Positions 1 to 5,614 of a DNA stretch of 64,000 nucleotides are shown in pieces. The DNA comes from an uncultured Lachnospiraceae bacterium (GTDB lineage: Bacteria > Bacillota > Clostridia > Lachnospirales > Lachnospiraceae): contig CANQDT010000002.1 in assembly GCA_947593735.1 (NCBI GenBank), positions 1 through 64,000 on the forward strand, written 5' to 3'. A model generated the notes under the pieces. It saw only the letters and a list, made by a program, of their open reading frames with translations. It did not search any database and was not told the DNA's origin. The translations under genes were made by a program, and so were the position numbers. Numbering within the stretch: the first letter of the stretch is position 1; every line of letters begins with the position of its first letter.

Positions 1-75
1 CGTATTGAGTACGATCTTGTGGGCTATATCCCGCTGGATAAGCTGATGGAACAGGAAAAGCAGGAAACGGCATGA
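1..75 (+). CDS. 3' end of an unidentified gene (partial)
   Basis: The first 24 codons of the window are open in frame 1 and end at TGA 73-75, with the C-terminal residues GYIPLDKLMEQEKQETA. The gene begins outside the window. The tail is charged and helical and carries no motif I recognise. A nine-base-arm hairpin overlaps the stop codon. Because it lies beside decayed accessory genes it may belong to a mobile element, but nothing in these residues proves that. Confidence 0.5.
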   Translation, partial: RIEYDLVGYIPLDKLMEQEKQETA

Positions 76-90
76 CCGAAATCATGCCGT
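67..90 (+). terminator. hairpin over the stop codon of the left-edge gene
   Basis: ACGGCATGA (67-75) pairs perfectly with TCATGCCGT (82-90) across a six-base loop. No U-tract follows on the plus strand (CCCTGC comes next), so termination efficiency is doubtful; it could also end the reverse transcript started at the promoter at 275-303. Confidence 0.4.
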
Positions 91-158
91 CCCTGCAAAA
101 CTTGATAAAACTTTCTTATGATGCCCCAGCTTTCGATAGGGCTTGATTTTCGAGCCGG

Positions 159-244
159 ACATTTATTAGACGCCTCCGGTGAGCGAACAATATTTTCGGG
201 CCGTTCATTTATAGGCCGCCAGCGGTGAGCGGACAATATTTTCG
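159..244. repeat. 46-bp-period imperfect tandem repeat (two copies)
   Basis: Positions 159-198 and 205-244 are near-identical 40-base units sharing CATTTAT, CGGTGAGCG and ACAATATTTTCG. A third, shorter echo of the unit end (TTTTCGAGCC) lies at 148-157. The units sit just downstream of a strong minus-strand promoter, so they would be transcribed early in that RNA. They could be structural elements of a small RNA or protein-binding iterons. No protein-coding frame across them looks real. Confidence 0.6.
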
Positions 245-274
245 ATGATGGATCGCTCCCTCATCACTACTATC

Positions 275-303
275 ATTATACGCAGGCAGTGAAAATATGT
301 CAA
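275..303 (-). promoter_or_regulatory. consensus sigma-A promoter firing leftwards
   Basis: On the minus strand TTGACA (298-303) and TATAAT (275-280) are separated by exactly 17 bases. Both hexamers are perfect. The predicted transcript runs left through the 46-bp repeats and the hairpin at 67-90 without meeting a convincing ORF, so a non-coding RNA of roughly 200 nt is possible. Confidence 0.65.
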
Positions 304-423
304 TTCCTTTTAAGAAAAATCAGTTTTCAAATAGGGCACTAAAAGACATAGAAAGACACCCTTCCGGTCTGATAGTATTACAATAGCAATTTAAGAAAAA
401 TACGGCAGCCTTTGCAGGGATGA

Positions 424-645
424 ACCTGTGCGGGCGTATATTTCGGTCCGCATTGCGGAGGGGGAATAGTCTTGATCCGGCGCGCCGGGAGTTATGGCGT
501 TTGGCAGGCTTGCAAGGCCTGCTTTCGGATACCATGTGCCGGGGATATTCCTACGCCGGAGGAATGGCTGCGGTATGCAGTGGAGAAGATCAAGGCGGAT
601 GGGCGCGGGGATCTGCTGTATTTGCCGGATGATTGGGAAGGATAG
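424..645 (+). pseudogene. possible remnant of an unidentified gene
   Basis: Frame 1 is open from after TGA 421-423 to TAG 643-645 with no ATG start. The last third reads like true protein (IPTPEEWLRYAVEKIKADG followed by a stretch ending LPDDWEG), while the upstream part is cysteine-rich and unlike a folded domain. This pattern fits the 3' end of a gene whose 5' part was lost or frameshifted. I do not recognise the family. The rest of the 76-756 interval holds only the repeat and promoter described separately. Confidence 0.35.
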
Positions 646-756
646 CGTTGTTGGGGATTGCATTTGTGTGGTTGAAGGCTTGGGATATTTTTGATATACT
701 CAAAGAAAAATCGGTAGTTGACAGTATAAAGAGTTTCCTAAAAAGGCGGTGCGTGT

Positions 757-1269
757 ATGGAAATAAGGCAAGAACGAGCAGACGATTATAATTCAGTCTT
801 TCAGGTCGTAACAGAGGCATTTTCTCATGCTGAACATAGCGATGGAAACGAGCAGGAGCTTGTGAAAGCGTTGAGGGCCACTTCATCCTTTATTCCAGAA
901 CTTTCCCTTGTGGCTGTGGAAGATGGCAAAATCGTGGGTCATATCCTTTTTACCAAAATTACCATAGGAGAATACATTGAACTTGCTCTCGCACCACTTT
1001 CTGTTCTTCCGGCATATCAGCGTAGAGCAATCGGACTGGCGCTTATCCGTGAGGGACATCGTATTGCCAAACAGTTGGGGTATGGCTACTCGGTGGTACT
1101 GGGTTCCCCGACATATTACCCGCGTGCCGGTTATCTTCCAGCGAGTTTATACGGAATAGAAGCGCCATTTAAAGTGCAGGACGAATACTTCATGGCATTC
1201 AAATTGCAAGACGATGCGCCTCAAGTTAAGGGCGTGGTCAAATATGATTCAGCCTTTGGAATCGATTAA
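757..1269 (+). CDS. GNAT family N-acetyltransferase
   Basis: A 170-residue protein of the GNAT fold, which transfers an acyl group from acyl-CoA to an amine; the acceptor is unknown. It starts MEIRQERADDYNSVF, typical of the first strand and helix, and has the acetyl-CoA binding motif A around residues 76-110 (LSVLPAYQRRAIGLALIREG, the R/Q-x-x-G/A loop). The region VLGSPTYYPRAGY near 115-130 matches the YhbS-like branch, in which the substrate side carries a G-x-P-x-Y-Y motif. Length is usual for the family. AAGGCGG lies close to the ATG. It stands alone between decayed elements with no operon partner. Cytoplasmic. Confidence 0.85.
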   Translation: MEIRQERADDYNSVFQVVTEAFSHAEHSDGNEQELVKALRATSSFIPELSLVAVEDGKIVGHILFTKITIGEYIELALAPLSVLPAYQRRAIGLALIREGHRIAKQLGYGYSVVLGSPTYYPRAGYLPASLYGIEAPFKVQDEYFMAFKLQDDAPQVKGVVKYDSAFGID

Positions 1270-1309
1270 CAAATTCCTGTTTGTTGCTGTGCCAACTCCG
1301 CTTTACAAG

Positions 1310-1381
1310 GGGTGTGCATTTCCGGATTTTTTCTCAAAATTTTGCCCGAAATTTGGGACAAAAAATCAAAAATGCACACCC
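1310..1381. repeat. 12-bp inverted repeat around decayed hicB 3' end
   Basis: GGGTGTGCATTT (1310-1321) is perfectly complementary to AAATGCACACCC (1370-1381), with a 48-base middle that itself carries T-rich and A-rich halves. It can fold as a long stem or mark the ends of a tiny inserted element. It lies exactly at the 3' end of the hicB-like frame, so it may also act as its terminator. No transposase is associated. Confidence 0.5.
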
Positions 1382-1806
1382 GGAACGAATGTTCGACGAT
1401 TTTTTCTTTCCCGTTTCGATTGTATCAAAGGTTGTCCCAGAATATGGGAAAAATTGATGTTCCGCTCCATCGCTGCGGCGTTCAGTCATGCAGGCAAAGT
1501 GACTGTACGATTGACGGAACGGTTAATGCGAGCCTGTTGTATAGACGGCATATATACGTCAATCAGCACAGCGCACTCGTTTTGTTTGGTTTTAATTGCG
1601 GAAAGGGCAGAAGGGGCAGGGATTTCTTTACCGTCTTCTTCCAGCCCGTACAAGACGCAGCCAAGCAATTCCCGGGCAGACAGAAGCGCATCGTCATCAT
1701 TTACACCGCTTGTAGTGCAATCAAGATCAGGAAATTCTACAGCAATCTCCTGATCCGGTTCATAAGTGAAAACAGCCGGGAAGAAATAGCGTTCCGTTTT
1801 TTTCAT
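1366..1806 (-). pseudogene. hicB: HicB-like antitoxin interrupted by an in-frame stop
   Basis: The frame starts MKKTERYFFPAVF behind AGGAGG (1815-1820) and shows the HicB RNase-H-like fold with EFPDLDCTTSG and a conserved LLGCVLYGLEEDGKEIP helix. It ends at TGA 1486-1488 right after RSVNRTVTLPA. Reading on in the same frame gives LNAAAMERNINFSHILGQ, the ribbon-helix-helix DNA-binding end of HicB in which the lost codon is the Trp of the usual LPxWL. A TGG to TGA change is the simplest explanation. Without suppression the 106-residue product lacks DNA binding. No hicA lies next to it, so it was probably already an orphan antitoxin. Confidence 0.75.
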
Positions 1807-2000
1807 TGGATATACCTCCTTTGGAGCAGTTTTAACATTAGTATTCCTCTGCAAAATGATAAAGCCCCAGATTTCGACGATTCCCTTATCACTGGGTTGT
1901 CTACCATCAGGGGCTTGCTAATCTATAAACCATCGCTGGTCTAATACGCCTTTGAATTAGAAAAATCAATACTTTTTTGATAAAAGTTTAAAATTATGGT

Positions 2001-2207
2001 TTATATTTTTTCAAAAACAAGAGTTGCCTGGATTCTATCACCGCCGAGCATTCCCTTGCTTCCTGATGAGGTTGTAGTGATGGTATGTAATCGATATCCC
2101 TTAGCGGCCTGTTGGTTTATAACATTTTCTAATTCAGTTAGATTTCCTGAGCCTGTTCCAATGAATTTTTCTTTCAGTACAACTTGCAAAACTACGTATT
2201 GCATCAT
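2001..2207 (-). CDS. DUF4177-type small protein
   Basis: A 68-residue protein starting MMQYVVLQVVLKEKF. The order of strand, helix (LTELENVINQQAAKGYRLH) and strand (DRIQATLVFEKI) fits the DUF4177 family, whose role is unknown. GAGGAA precedes the start at a short distance. It overlaps the 3' part of the upstream minus-strand ORF by 74 bases in another frame. It shares the strand with the RHH protein, so the three may be co-transcribed. Cytoplasmic, no membrane segment. Confidence 0.6.
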   Translation of the reverse strand: MMQYVVLQVVLKEKFIGTGSGNLTELENVINQQAAKGYRLHTITTTSSGSKGMLGGDRIQATLVFEKI

Positions 2208-2451
2208 ACATTTCCTCGCTTTCTTCTTTGTTTATTGCGTAATTTATTGAAATTTTCTTCTTAATATCAGTTATGATAAAGACAGGTTTATGCTCAATGC
2301 GACAATTTGGAATGGCGAAATAAATGGCGAAATAAACGACGATAATGGCACTAAACAAAAGCGAGTTGGCAATTGTACGCAAAGGCTCTAAGAAAACCGG
2401 ATATTGGGAATGTCCGCATTCCTCATCATTATTTGTCATGCTCTTTTTCAT
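2134..2451 (-). CDS. small membrane protein, function unknown
   Basis: A 105-residue frame with one strong hydrophobic segment near residues 29-47 (NSLLFSAIIVVYFAIYFAIP) followed by a charged cytoplasmic or external region. Its start overlaps the end of the RHH gene (ATG at 2451, or at 2439 giving MTNNDEECG), which suggests translational coupling. The last 25 codons overlap the DUF4177 gene. That overlap could mean the frame is real but extended by a lost stop. I recognise no family. Confidence 0.4.
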   Translation of the reverse strand: MKKSMTNNDEECGHSQYPVFLEPLRTIANSLLFSAIIVVYFAIYFAIPNCRIEHKPVFIITDIKKKISINYAINKEESEEMYDAIRSFASCTERKIHWNRLRKSN

Positions 2452-2611
2452 CGAGATATTTCAGAAGTCCTTCTCGCAGGACGGTGGCTCGTTCCTTGCC
2501 CGTGTTGTCGCAGTATTGGCATAGCCTCGCGAATGTTTCATCATCAAGGCGCACTTTGACACCATGGGACAAGTTGGTTGTCGACTTTAACGGTCTACCC
2601 ATTTTCTTCAA
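2429..2611 (-). CDS. ribbon-helix-helix (CopG-like) DNA-binding protein
   Basis: A short basic regulator of about 60 residues. The strand GVKVRLDDETFARL followed by two helices ending VLREGLLKYLDEKE is the RHH pattern of MetJ/Arc/CopG proteins; such proteins bind operators as dimers and often control plasmid copy number or toxin modules. I place the start at TTG 2609-2611 because GAGGAG (2621-2626) lies nine bases upstream; an ATG at MGRPLKS, three codons further in, is the alternative. Its gene end overlaps the next ORF. Nearby TA remnants fit an accessory setting. Confidence 0.65.
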   Translation of the reverse strand: MKKMGRPLKSTTNLSHGVKVRLDDETFARLCQYCDNTGKERATVLREGLLKYLDEKEHDK

Positions 2612-2709
2612 TGTACCAATCTCCTCTTGCCTTTTTTCTTTCAATAAGCTATAATAAATATACCATAGAAGAGAGCGGCGGCAAGTACCGCTCCCTCGTT
2701 GGTTTCTGC

Positions 2710-2740
2710 AAGCCTTGCTTATTTATTGAGCAGGGCTTTT
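2710..2740 (+). terminator. terminator-like hairpin
   Basis: AAGCCTTGC (2710-2718) and GCAGGGCTT pair with a single wobble across a short AT loop and run into TTTT. It lies in the space upstream of the RHH gene and may end a plus-strand transcript or be a relic. Confidence 0.4.
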
Positions 2741-2766
2741 ACCTTAACTTTAATTATACATTTTTG

Positions 2767-3088
2767 AAAGCCAAAAGTCACGAGATTTTTTGAATATTTG
2801 TCCGGATCGGATCACAGTTCATCCTTCATGCGCTCCAGCTTTTCAACGATCAACTTTTCTGCCCAGACTGGGCATTTATGTACGCTCGCTTCCCAATCTT
2901 TCAGCGTCCGGATCGGGATTTCAAACTGCCGTGACATTTCTGCGCGGCTCATGCCCAGGGCGCGTCTTATTTCCCCGGTCTTTTTGTTGATTTTATACTC
3001 TGCGTAAATGTGGTAGAATAACTATGTTGTAGTTGTACCTATCCTTTGGCATGTACAGTCTTTGCCGCTTCTGCTCCAACAGGGGCGG
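2767..3088. repeat. duplicated HTH segment, full-length copy
   Basis: Bases 2767-3088 recur at 3670-3887, nearly identical except that the second copy lacks 106 bp. The unit contains the 3' tail of a small plus-strand gene (ending SHEIF), a minus-strand HTH gene and a GC-rich hairpin (GCCGCTTCTG / CAGGGGCGGT) near 3064-3088. Confidence 0.75.
2812..2988 (-). pseudogene. helix-turn-helix protein, start codon unclear
   Basis: The minus strand encodes INKKTGEIRRALGMSRAEM, then SRQFEIPIRTLKDWEAS and VWAEKLIVEKLERMKDEL, ending at TGA 2812-2814. This is the small HTH type in which the recognition helix is followed by IPxRTLxDWE; such proteins are common beside mobile elements. The frame is open back to TAG 3022-3024 but has no ATG, GTG or TTG upstream of the ATG in ALGMS (2952), which would cut off helix 1. 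Either an ATA/ATT start is used or the 5' end is decayed. Confidence 0.55.
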
Positions 3089-3113
3089 TTTTTCTATTTA
3101 ATTGATGACAGTA

Positions 3114-3509
3114 TCATTTAGCAATCTTACATCTTGATAGAAGTAAATATTGACCATCAGAAACTGTTACGTAAGCAGAATTTGTAAAGACCTGATTTGA
3201 AACCAAGCTGTCAAAATCATGGTCACTTTTTGAATAGACAGCATAGTATCCGTTTGCCTCAGAGGTTGTAGATTCTAATTTATATTCTCCGGCCTTAATA
3301 TGGATTCCTACCTTGAACATACCTGATCCCCGTGTGTCCACGTCGGGATTTTTCTTTGATTTGATTGCATAGCAACGAGCTAGTTCTATATATTGTCCCT
3401 TTTCTACAGTTATTATAGAATTATAATCAAAGTTGTCATTATCATCCTTGTTTTGCGTGAAAAATAAATAGCGGACAGGCTCAGGACAGGCATTGCCGGA
3501 ATAATATGC
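3114..3509 (-). pseudogene. C-terminal fragment of a surface or lipoprotein repeat domain
   Basis: The frame ends GYYAVYSKSDHDFDSLVSN, then an AYVTVSDGQYLLLSRCKI tail. An earlier half-repeat (SIITVEKGQYIELARCYAI) shows two copies of the same beta-rich unit, each ending GQY-x-L-x-RC. Similar tandem units form the C-terminal part of Clostridial lipoproteins, in my recollection. No signal peptide or start is present: the upstream part of the frame is the antisense of the small gene at 3535-3696, so the 5' portion was lost at a junction near 3.5 kb. Confidence 0.5.
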
Positions 3510-3534
3510 GGTTAAAGAGAAATTGGTGATAGTT

Positions 3535-3696
3535 ATGAAAAAGGCAATGGTTGAAGAGTTTTTGATCCGGGGAGATGAAATTCTCAATATAGAAGAACTG
3601 ACGGATGAGGAAAAGAGGAAAATAGGGCAGGAATTAAATAATAACGCATTTAGAGCAATCGGATATGCCAAAGCCGAAAGTCACGAGATTTTTTGA
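3535..3696 (+). CDS. small conserved-type protein, function unknown
   Basis: A 53-codon gene starting MKKAMVEEFLIRGDEILNIE and ending KAESHEIF. It is acidic, helical and lacks membrane segments. The pattern VEEFLxRGDEIxNxEEL followed by NNxAxxAIGY resembles small proteins found in Clostridial integrative elements, as I recall, with no known role. The spacing of GGTGAT to the ATG gives only a weak ribosome binding site. Its 3' end lies inside the duplicated segment; copy one of that segment keeps only the last eight codons, which shows that the copies arose from a unit containing this gene. Confidence 0.5.
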   Translation: MKKAMVEEFLIRGDEILNIEELTDEEKRKIGQELNNNAFRAIGYAKAESHEIF

Positions 3697-3887
3697 ATTA
3701 TTTGTCCGGATCGGGATTTCAAACTGCCGTGACATTTCTGCGCGGCTTATGCCCAGGGCGCGTCTTATTTCCTCGGTCTTTTTGTTGATTTTATACTCTG
3801 CGTAAATGTGGTAGAATAACTATGTTGTAGTAGTAGCTATCCTTTGTCATGTACAGTCTTTGCCGCTCCTGTTAGAGCAGGAGCGGC
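3670..3887. repeat. duplicated HTH segment, copy with 106-bp deletion
   Basis: This copy joins at GTCCGGATCGG (3704-3714). In the intact copy the same 11-mer occurs twice, at 2800-2810 and 2906-2916, and exactly the DNA between them is missing here. The HTH frame therefore runs from the recognition helix (EIPIRT) into nonsense. It is a clear short-repeat deletion. The right end fuses to the 3' end of hicB. Confidence 0.8.
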
Positions 3888-4301
3888 TTGTCTTATATAG
3901 ATACTAGTTCGATTGGATTTTTTAATGAGCGCCTCTTGCAGCACTTGAGAAAAATTTACTCCCATGGCAACAGCTTCTTCATTTAACCATTCCGGAATCG
4001 TGAGAATTTTTTTGACCGCTCTGGGATTAGTACGTTTTTTGTACGCAATCATATCAAATTCAATAATAACTAAAAAAGAGTCGTTATCTACAAGAATCTG
4101 TTCTGGCTGCGATGGCTCGGGAATCGGTTCTTTCGCTTGTTCTCTTGAGATTAAAGAAAGACCCAAAGCATCTACCGCCATCTCATAAGCCTGCGTCATG
4201 TCGTCACCCTCGGTTAAACATTCCGGGATGTCGGGAAAGGATACCCAAAAACCGCCTTCTTCTGCTTTATGGGATAATGCCGGGTAAAATAATTTATTCA
4301 T
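3837..4301 (-). CDS. hicB: HicB family antitoxin
   Basis: HicB neutralises the mRNA interferase HicA and represses the hicAB promoter. The protein begins MNKLFYPALSHKAEEGGFWV with FPDIPECLTEGDDMTQA, the partly degraded RNase-H fold, and ends with the ribbon-helix-helix ILTIPEWLNEEAVAMGVNF plus SQVLQEALIKKS. AAAGGAG lies six bases before ATG. The 35 residues after LQEALIKK run through a perfect terminator-like hairpin (3862-3887) and into the duplicated segment, so the native stop was probably lost and the 154-residue product carries a junk tail. Its partner hicA is broken, so this antitoxin is now probably a stand-alone repressor. Confidence 0.85.
   Translation of the reverse strand: MNKLFYPALSHKAEEGGFWVSFPDIPECLTEGDDMTQAYEMAVDALGLSLISREQAKEPIPEPSQPEQILVDNDSFLVIIEFDMIAYKKRTNPRAVKKILTIPEWLNEEAVAMGVNFSQVLQEALIKKSNRTSIYIRQAAPALTGAAKTVHDKG
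3862..3887 (-). terminator. GC-rich hairpin inside the hicB tail
   Basis: GCCGCTCCTG (3862-3871) pairs perfectly with CAGGAGCGGC (3878-3887) across six bases. A diverged version with a T-tract lies at the matching spot of the other repeat copy (3064-3092). Its location inside an open frame indicates that the hicB frame has been extended artificially. Confidence 0.55.
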
Positions 4302-4323
4302 AAAATTCTCCTTTCGCTACGGG

Positions 4324-4512
4324 CTATTTAAGCCCCGCCTGTTTTAATATCGACTGTTCCAAACCTTACTTTCATGGTTTGTTATGATAAGGTACTATAG
4401 TCTGCCGGTTAGTCTCAATATTTACTAATTTGATGTGAGAACCATTTTGACTAACGATTGAAAATCCGTTCTTCTTGAGGTGTTTTAACATCTCTTTTGG
4501 CGTCATTGGCAT
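4324..4512 (-). pseudogene. hicA: HicA toxin with two in-frame stops
   Basis: HicA is a small double-stranded-RNA-binding-fold mRNA interferase. The frame opens MPMTPKEMLKHLKKNGF behind AAAGGAG and keeps the catalytic histidine in QNGSHIKL and the strand IVPYHNK. It then meets TGA (4372-4374) and, two codons later, TAA, before continuing in the same frame as GLEQSILKQAGLK and a final TAG at 4324-4326. Total length is 62 codons, exactly right for HicA, so two point changes in the LKKG turn have removed the last helix. The toxin is most likely inactive. Lies immediately upstream of hicB, the usual order. Confidence 0.85.
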
Positions 4513-4542
4513 ATTTTGAAACTCCTTTCCTTATCTACGACC

Positions 4543-4595
4543 GTTATAGCACGTGCAAATACGTATGCCAAGGATAAAATATGTATTTCCACGTA
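4543..4595 (-). promoter_or_regulatory. hicAB promoter with overlapping palindromic operator
   Basis: On the minus strand TTGGCA (4566-4571) and TATAAC (4543-4548) are 17 bases apart. An inverted repeat with 17-base arms, 4550-4566 (CACGTGCAAATACGTAT) and 4579-4595, matches at 14 of 17 positions and covers the spacer and the region just upstream of the -35. HicB-type ribbon-helix-helix repressors bind such palindromes, so this is the likely autoregulatory operator. The remaining 4596-4705 stretch shows nothing I can name. Confidence 0.65.
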
Positions 4596-4705
4596 TTTTT
4601 ACCATCCATCTATTATTATAAGTCCCATATGGCAGGAAACAGAAAAATCCTGTTGGCAAACCATATTTGTTTGATGTATATTAAAATATAAGGCAAGGGC
4701 AAAAG

Positions 4706-4819
4706 TTATACCCTATTGCAGTAAGCACCGCCATATTGTGTTATGATAATTTTCGCGATCGCCGGATCCGGGTTCTTTATTTTTACAGGATATTGCAGTT
4801 TTTTTTGATATTCCCACAT
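4706..4819 (-). pseudogene. cotJC: truncated CotJC (manganese-catalase-like spore coat protein)
   Basis: Starts MWEYQKKLQYPVKIKNPDP three bases after the cotJB stop, with GGAGGG upstream. CotJC normally continues for about 190 residues as a manganese-catalase-like protein; here the match stops after IIITQYGG and six unrelated residues lead to TAA 4706-4708. The rest of the gene is absent from the window. The breakpoint near 4727 is therefore a recombination junction between the chromosomal cotJ operon and the accessory block to its left. Confidence 0.85.
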
Positions 4820-4822
4820 AAT

Positions 4823-5107
4823 TTAACCCTCCATTTCCCATGGCCACGGACATTCGGTCCAGGTCCATGTATTGTCAACAGTTACATTGTCAGCGGTTAC
4901 CGGACCATATTTTTCCGTATATTCATATACGGCCTGCTGATACAGGTCGCGATACTTTTTATAATAGTCCAGCGCGTCGGGATCCGTCGGATGGGTATCG
5001 AGATAAAGAATAACATCGTCAAGAACGAACGAGGTTTCACTGATAAAATTGCGAAGCTGCTGTTTTTCATTTGCATTTCTGGTACGGTTCATATTCTGAT
5101 TTACCAT
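4823..5107 (-). CDS. cotJB: spore coat protein CotJB
   Basis: CotJB is a small protein of the cotJ operon, part of the inner coat of Bacillus and Clostridium spores and made in the mother cell. The 94-residue product has the family core FISETSFVLDDVILYLDTHP, the helix YYKKYRDLYQQAVYEYTEKY and the tryptophan-rich end TWTECPWPWEMEG. The start MVNQNMNRTRN overlaps the end of cotJA by seven bases (ATGGTAA), implying translational coupling. Followed directly by the cotJC remnant. Confidence 0.9.
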   Translation of the reverse strand: MVNQNMNRTRNANEKQQLRNFISETSFVLDDVILYLDTHPTDPDALDYYKKYRDLYQQAVYEYTEKYGPVTADNVTVDNTWTWTECPWPWEMEG

Positions 5108-5301
5108 TGTGAAACACCTCTCTTTCCTAAAAATGGAAGATTCAGATCCGCAAAAATTGTGCCTATTTTCAGAGCTTTGCACGGCTCATATATGGATTCC
5201 CAGGATTGCCATGGCACGTAAGCCATTGCAAGCGGGAGAGAGTCGACAGAATTGTTGCCTGTATAACGGTTATAACGTCCATTTTGGTTATAATTGCTCA
5301 T
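5101..5301 (-). CDS. cotJA: spore coat-associated protein CotJA
   Basis: A 66-residue protein with the CotJA signature: AMAYVPWQSWESIYEPCKAL followed by GTIFADLNLPFLGKRG. AAAGGAAA precedes the ATG. First gene of a cotJA-cotJB-cotJC operon. It is needed for coat assembly in Bacillus. Upstream, a CATATA motif lies about where a mother-cell sigma factor -10 would be, but I could not find a matching -35. Confidence 0.88.
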   Translation of the reverse strand: MSNYNQNGRYNRYTGNNSVDSLPLAMAYVPWQSWESIYEPCKALKIGTIFADLNLPFLGKRGVSQW

Positions 5302-5332
5302 GTTCGGTTTCCTTTCTATATTCGGTATATGA

Positions 5333-5614
5333 TTATTTTATGACACTGTTTTTATTTGGTGTCTGACAGGCAACGCAGACTTTGATTATGCTGTAAGATC
5401 TGATGAGGATGCGGAGGGAGCGGATTTCTCCTATCTGGCAGCCTATGATGAAGTTGTTAAGAACAATGATAATCTTTCTTTCAACCCTTATGTGGAACAG
5501 GAAGATAAGCGTGAAAAATCGACATCGCGAAGTCAATTCAGTACCGCTTTGGTCAGTTACTATCGCAGAAGAAACAGATGGAAAGGGATGACGCCGTTAT
5601 GGACAAAAATGTGA
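5333..5614 (+). pseudogene. gene remnant, possibly the C-terminus of an N-6 DNA methylase
   Basis: The frame is open from after TGA 5330-5332 to TGA 5612-5614 without a start. The central part DFSYLAAYDEVVKNNDNLSF then NPYVEQEDKREK resembles the C-terminal end of HsdM-type methylase subunits (xxIxxNxYNLSxxxYV), after which the residues become random and overlap the adenylation gene. The family assignment is weak. It looks like a truncated relic at the right end of the accessory block. Confidence 0.35.

Noticed and set aside
159-244. CRISPR array
   Set aside because: Only two imperfect 40-bp units with a 6-bp gap, no spacers and no cas genes; a simple tandem repeat fits better.
1857-1925. Terminator formed by AAGCCCC and GGGGCTT around 1863-1920
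   Set aside because: The arms are short and about 40 bases apart with no T-tract; too weak to annotate.
1312-1944. Plus-strand ORFs opposite the hicB-like gene
   Set aside because: They are antisense to a clear HicB frame with a ribosome binding site and resemble no protein.
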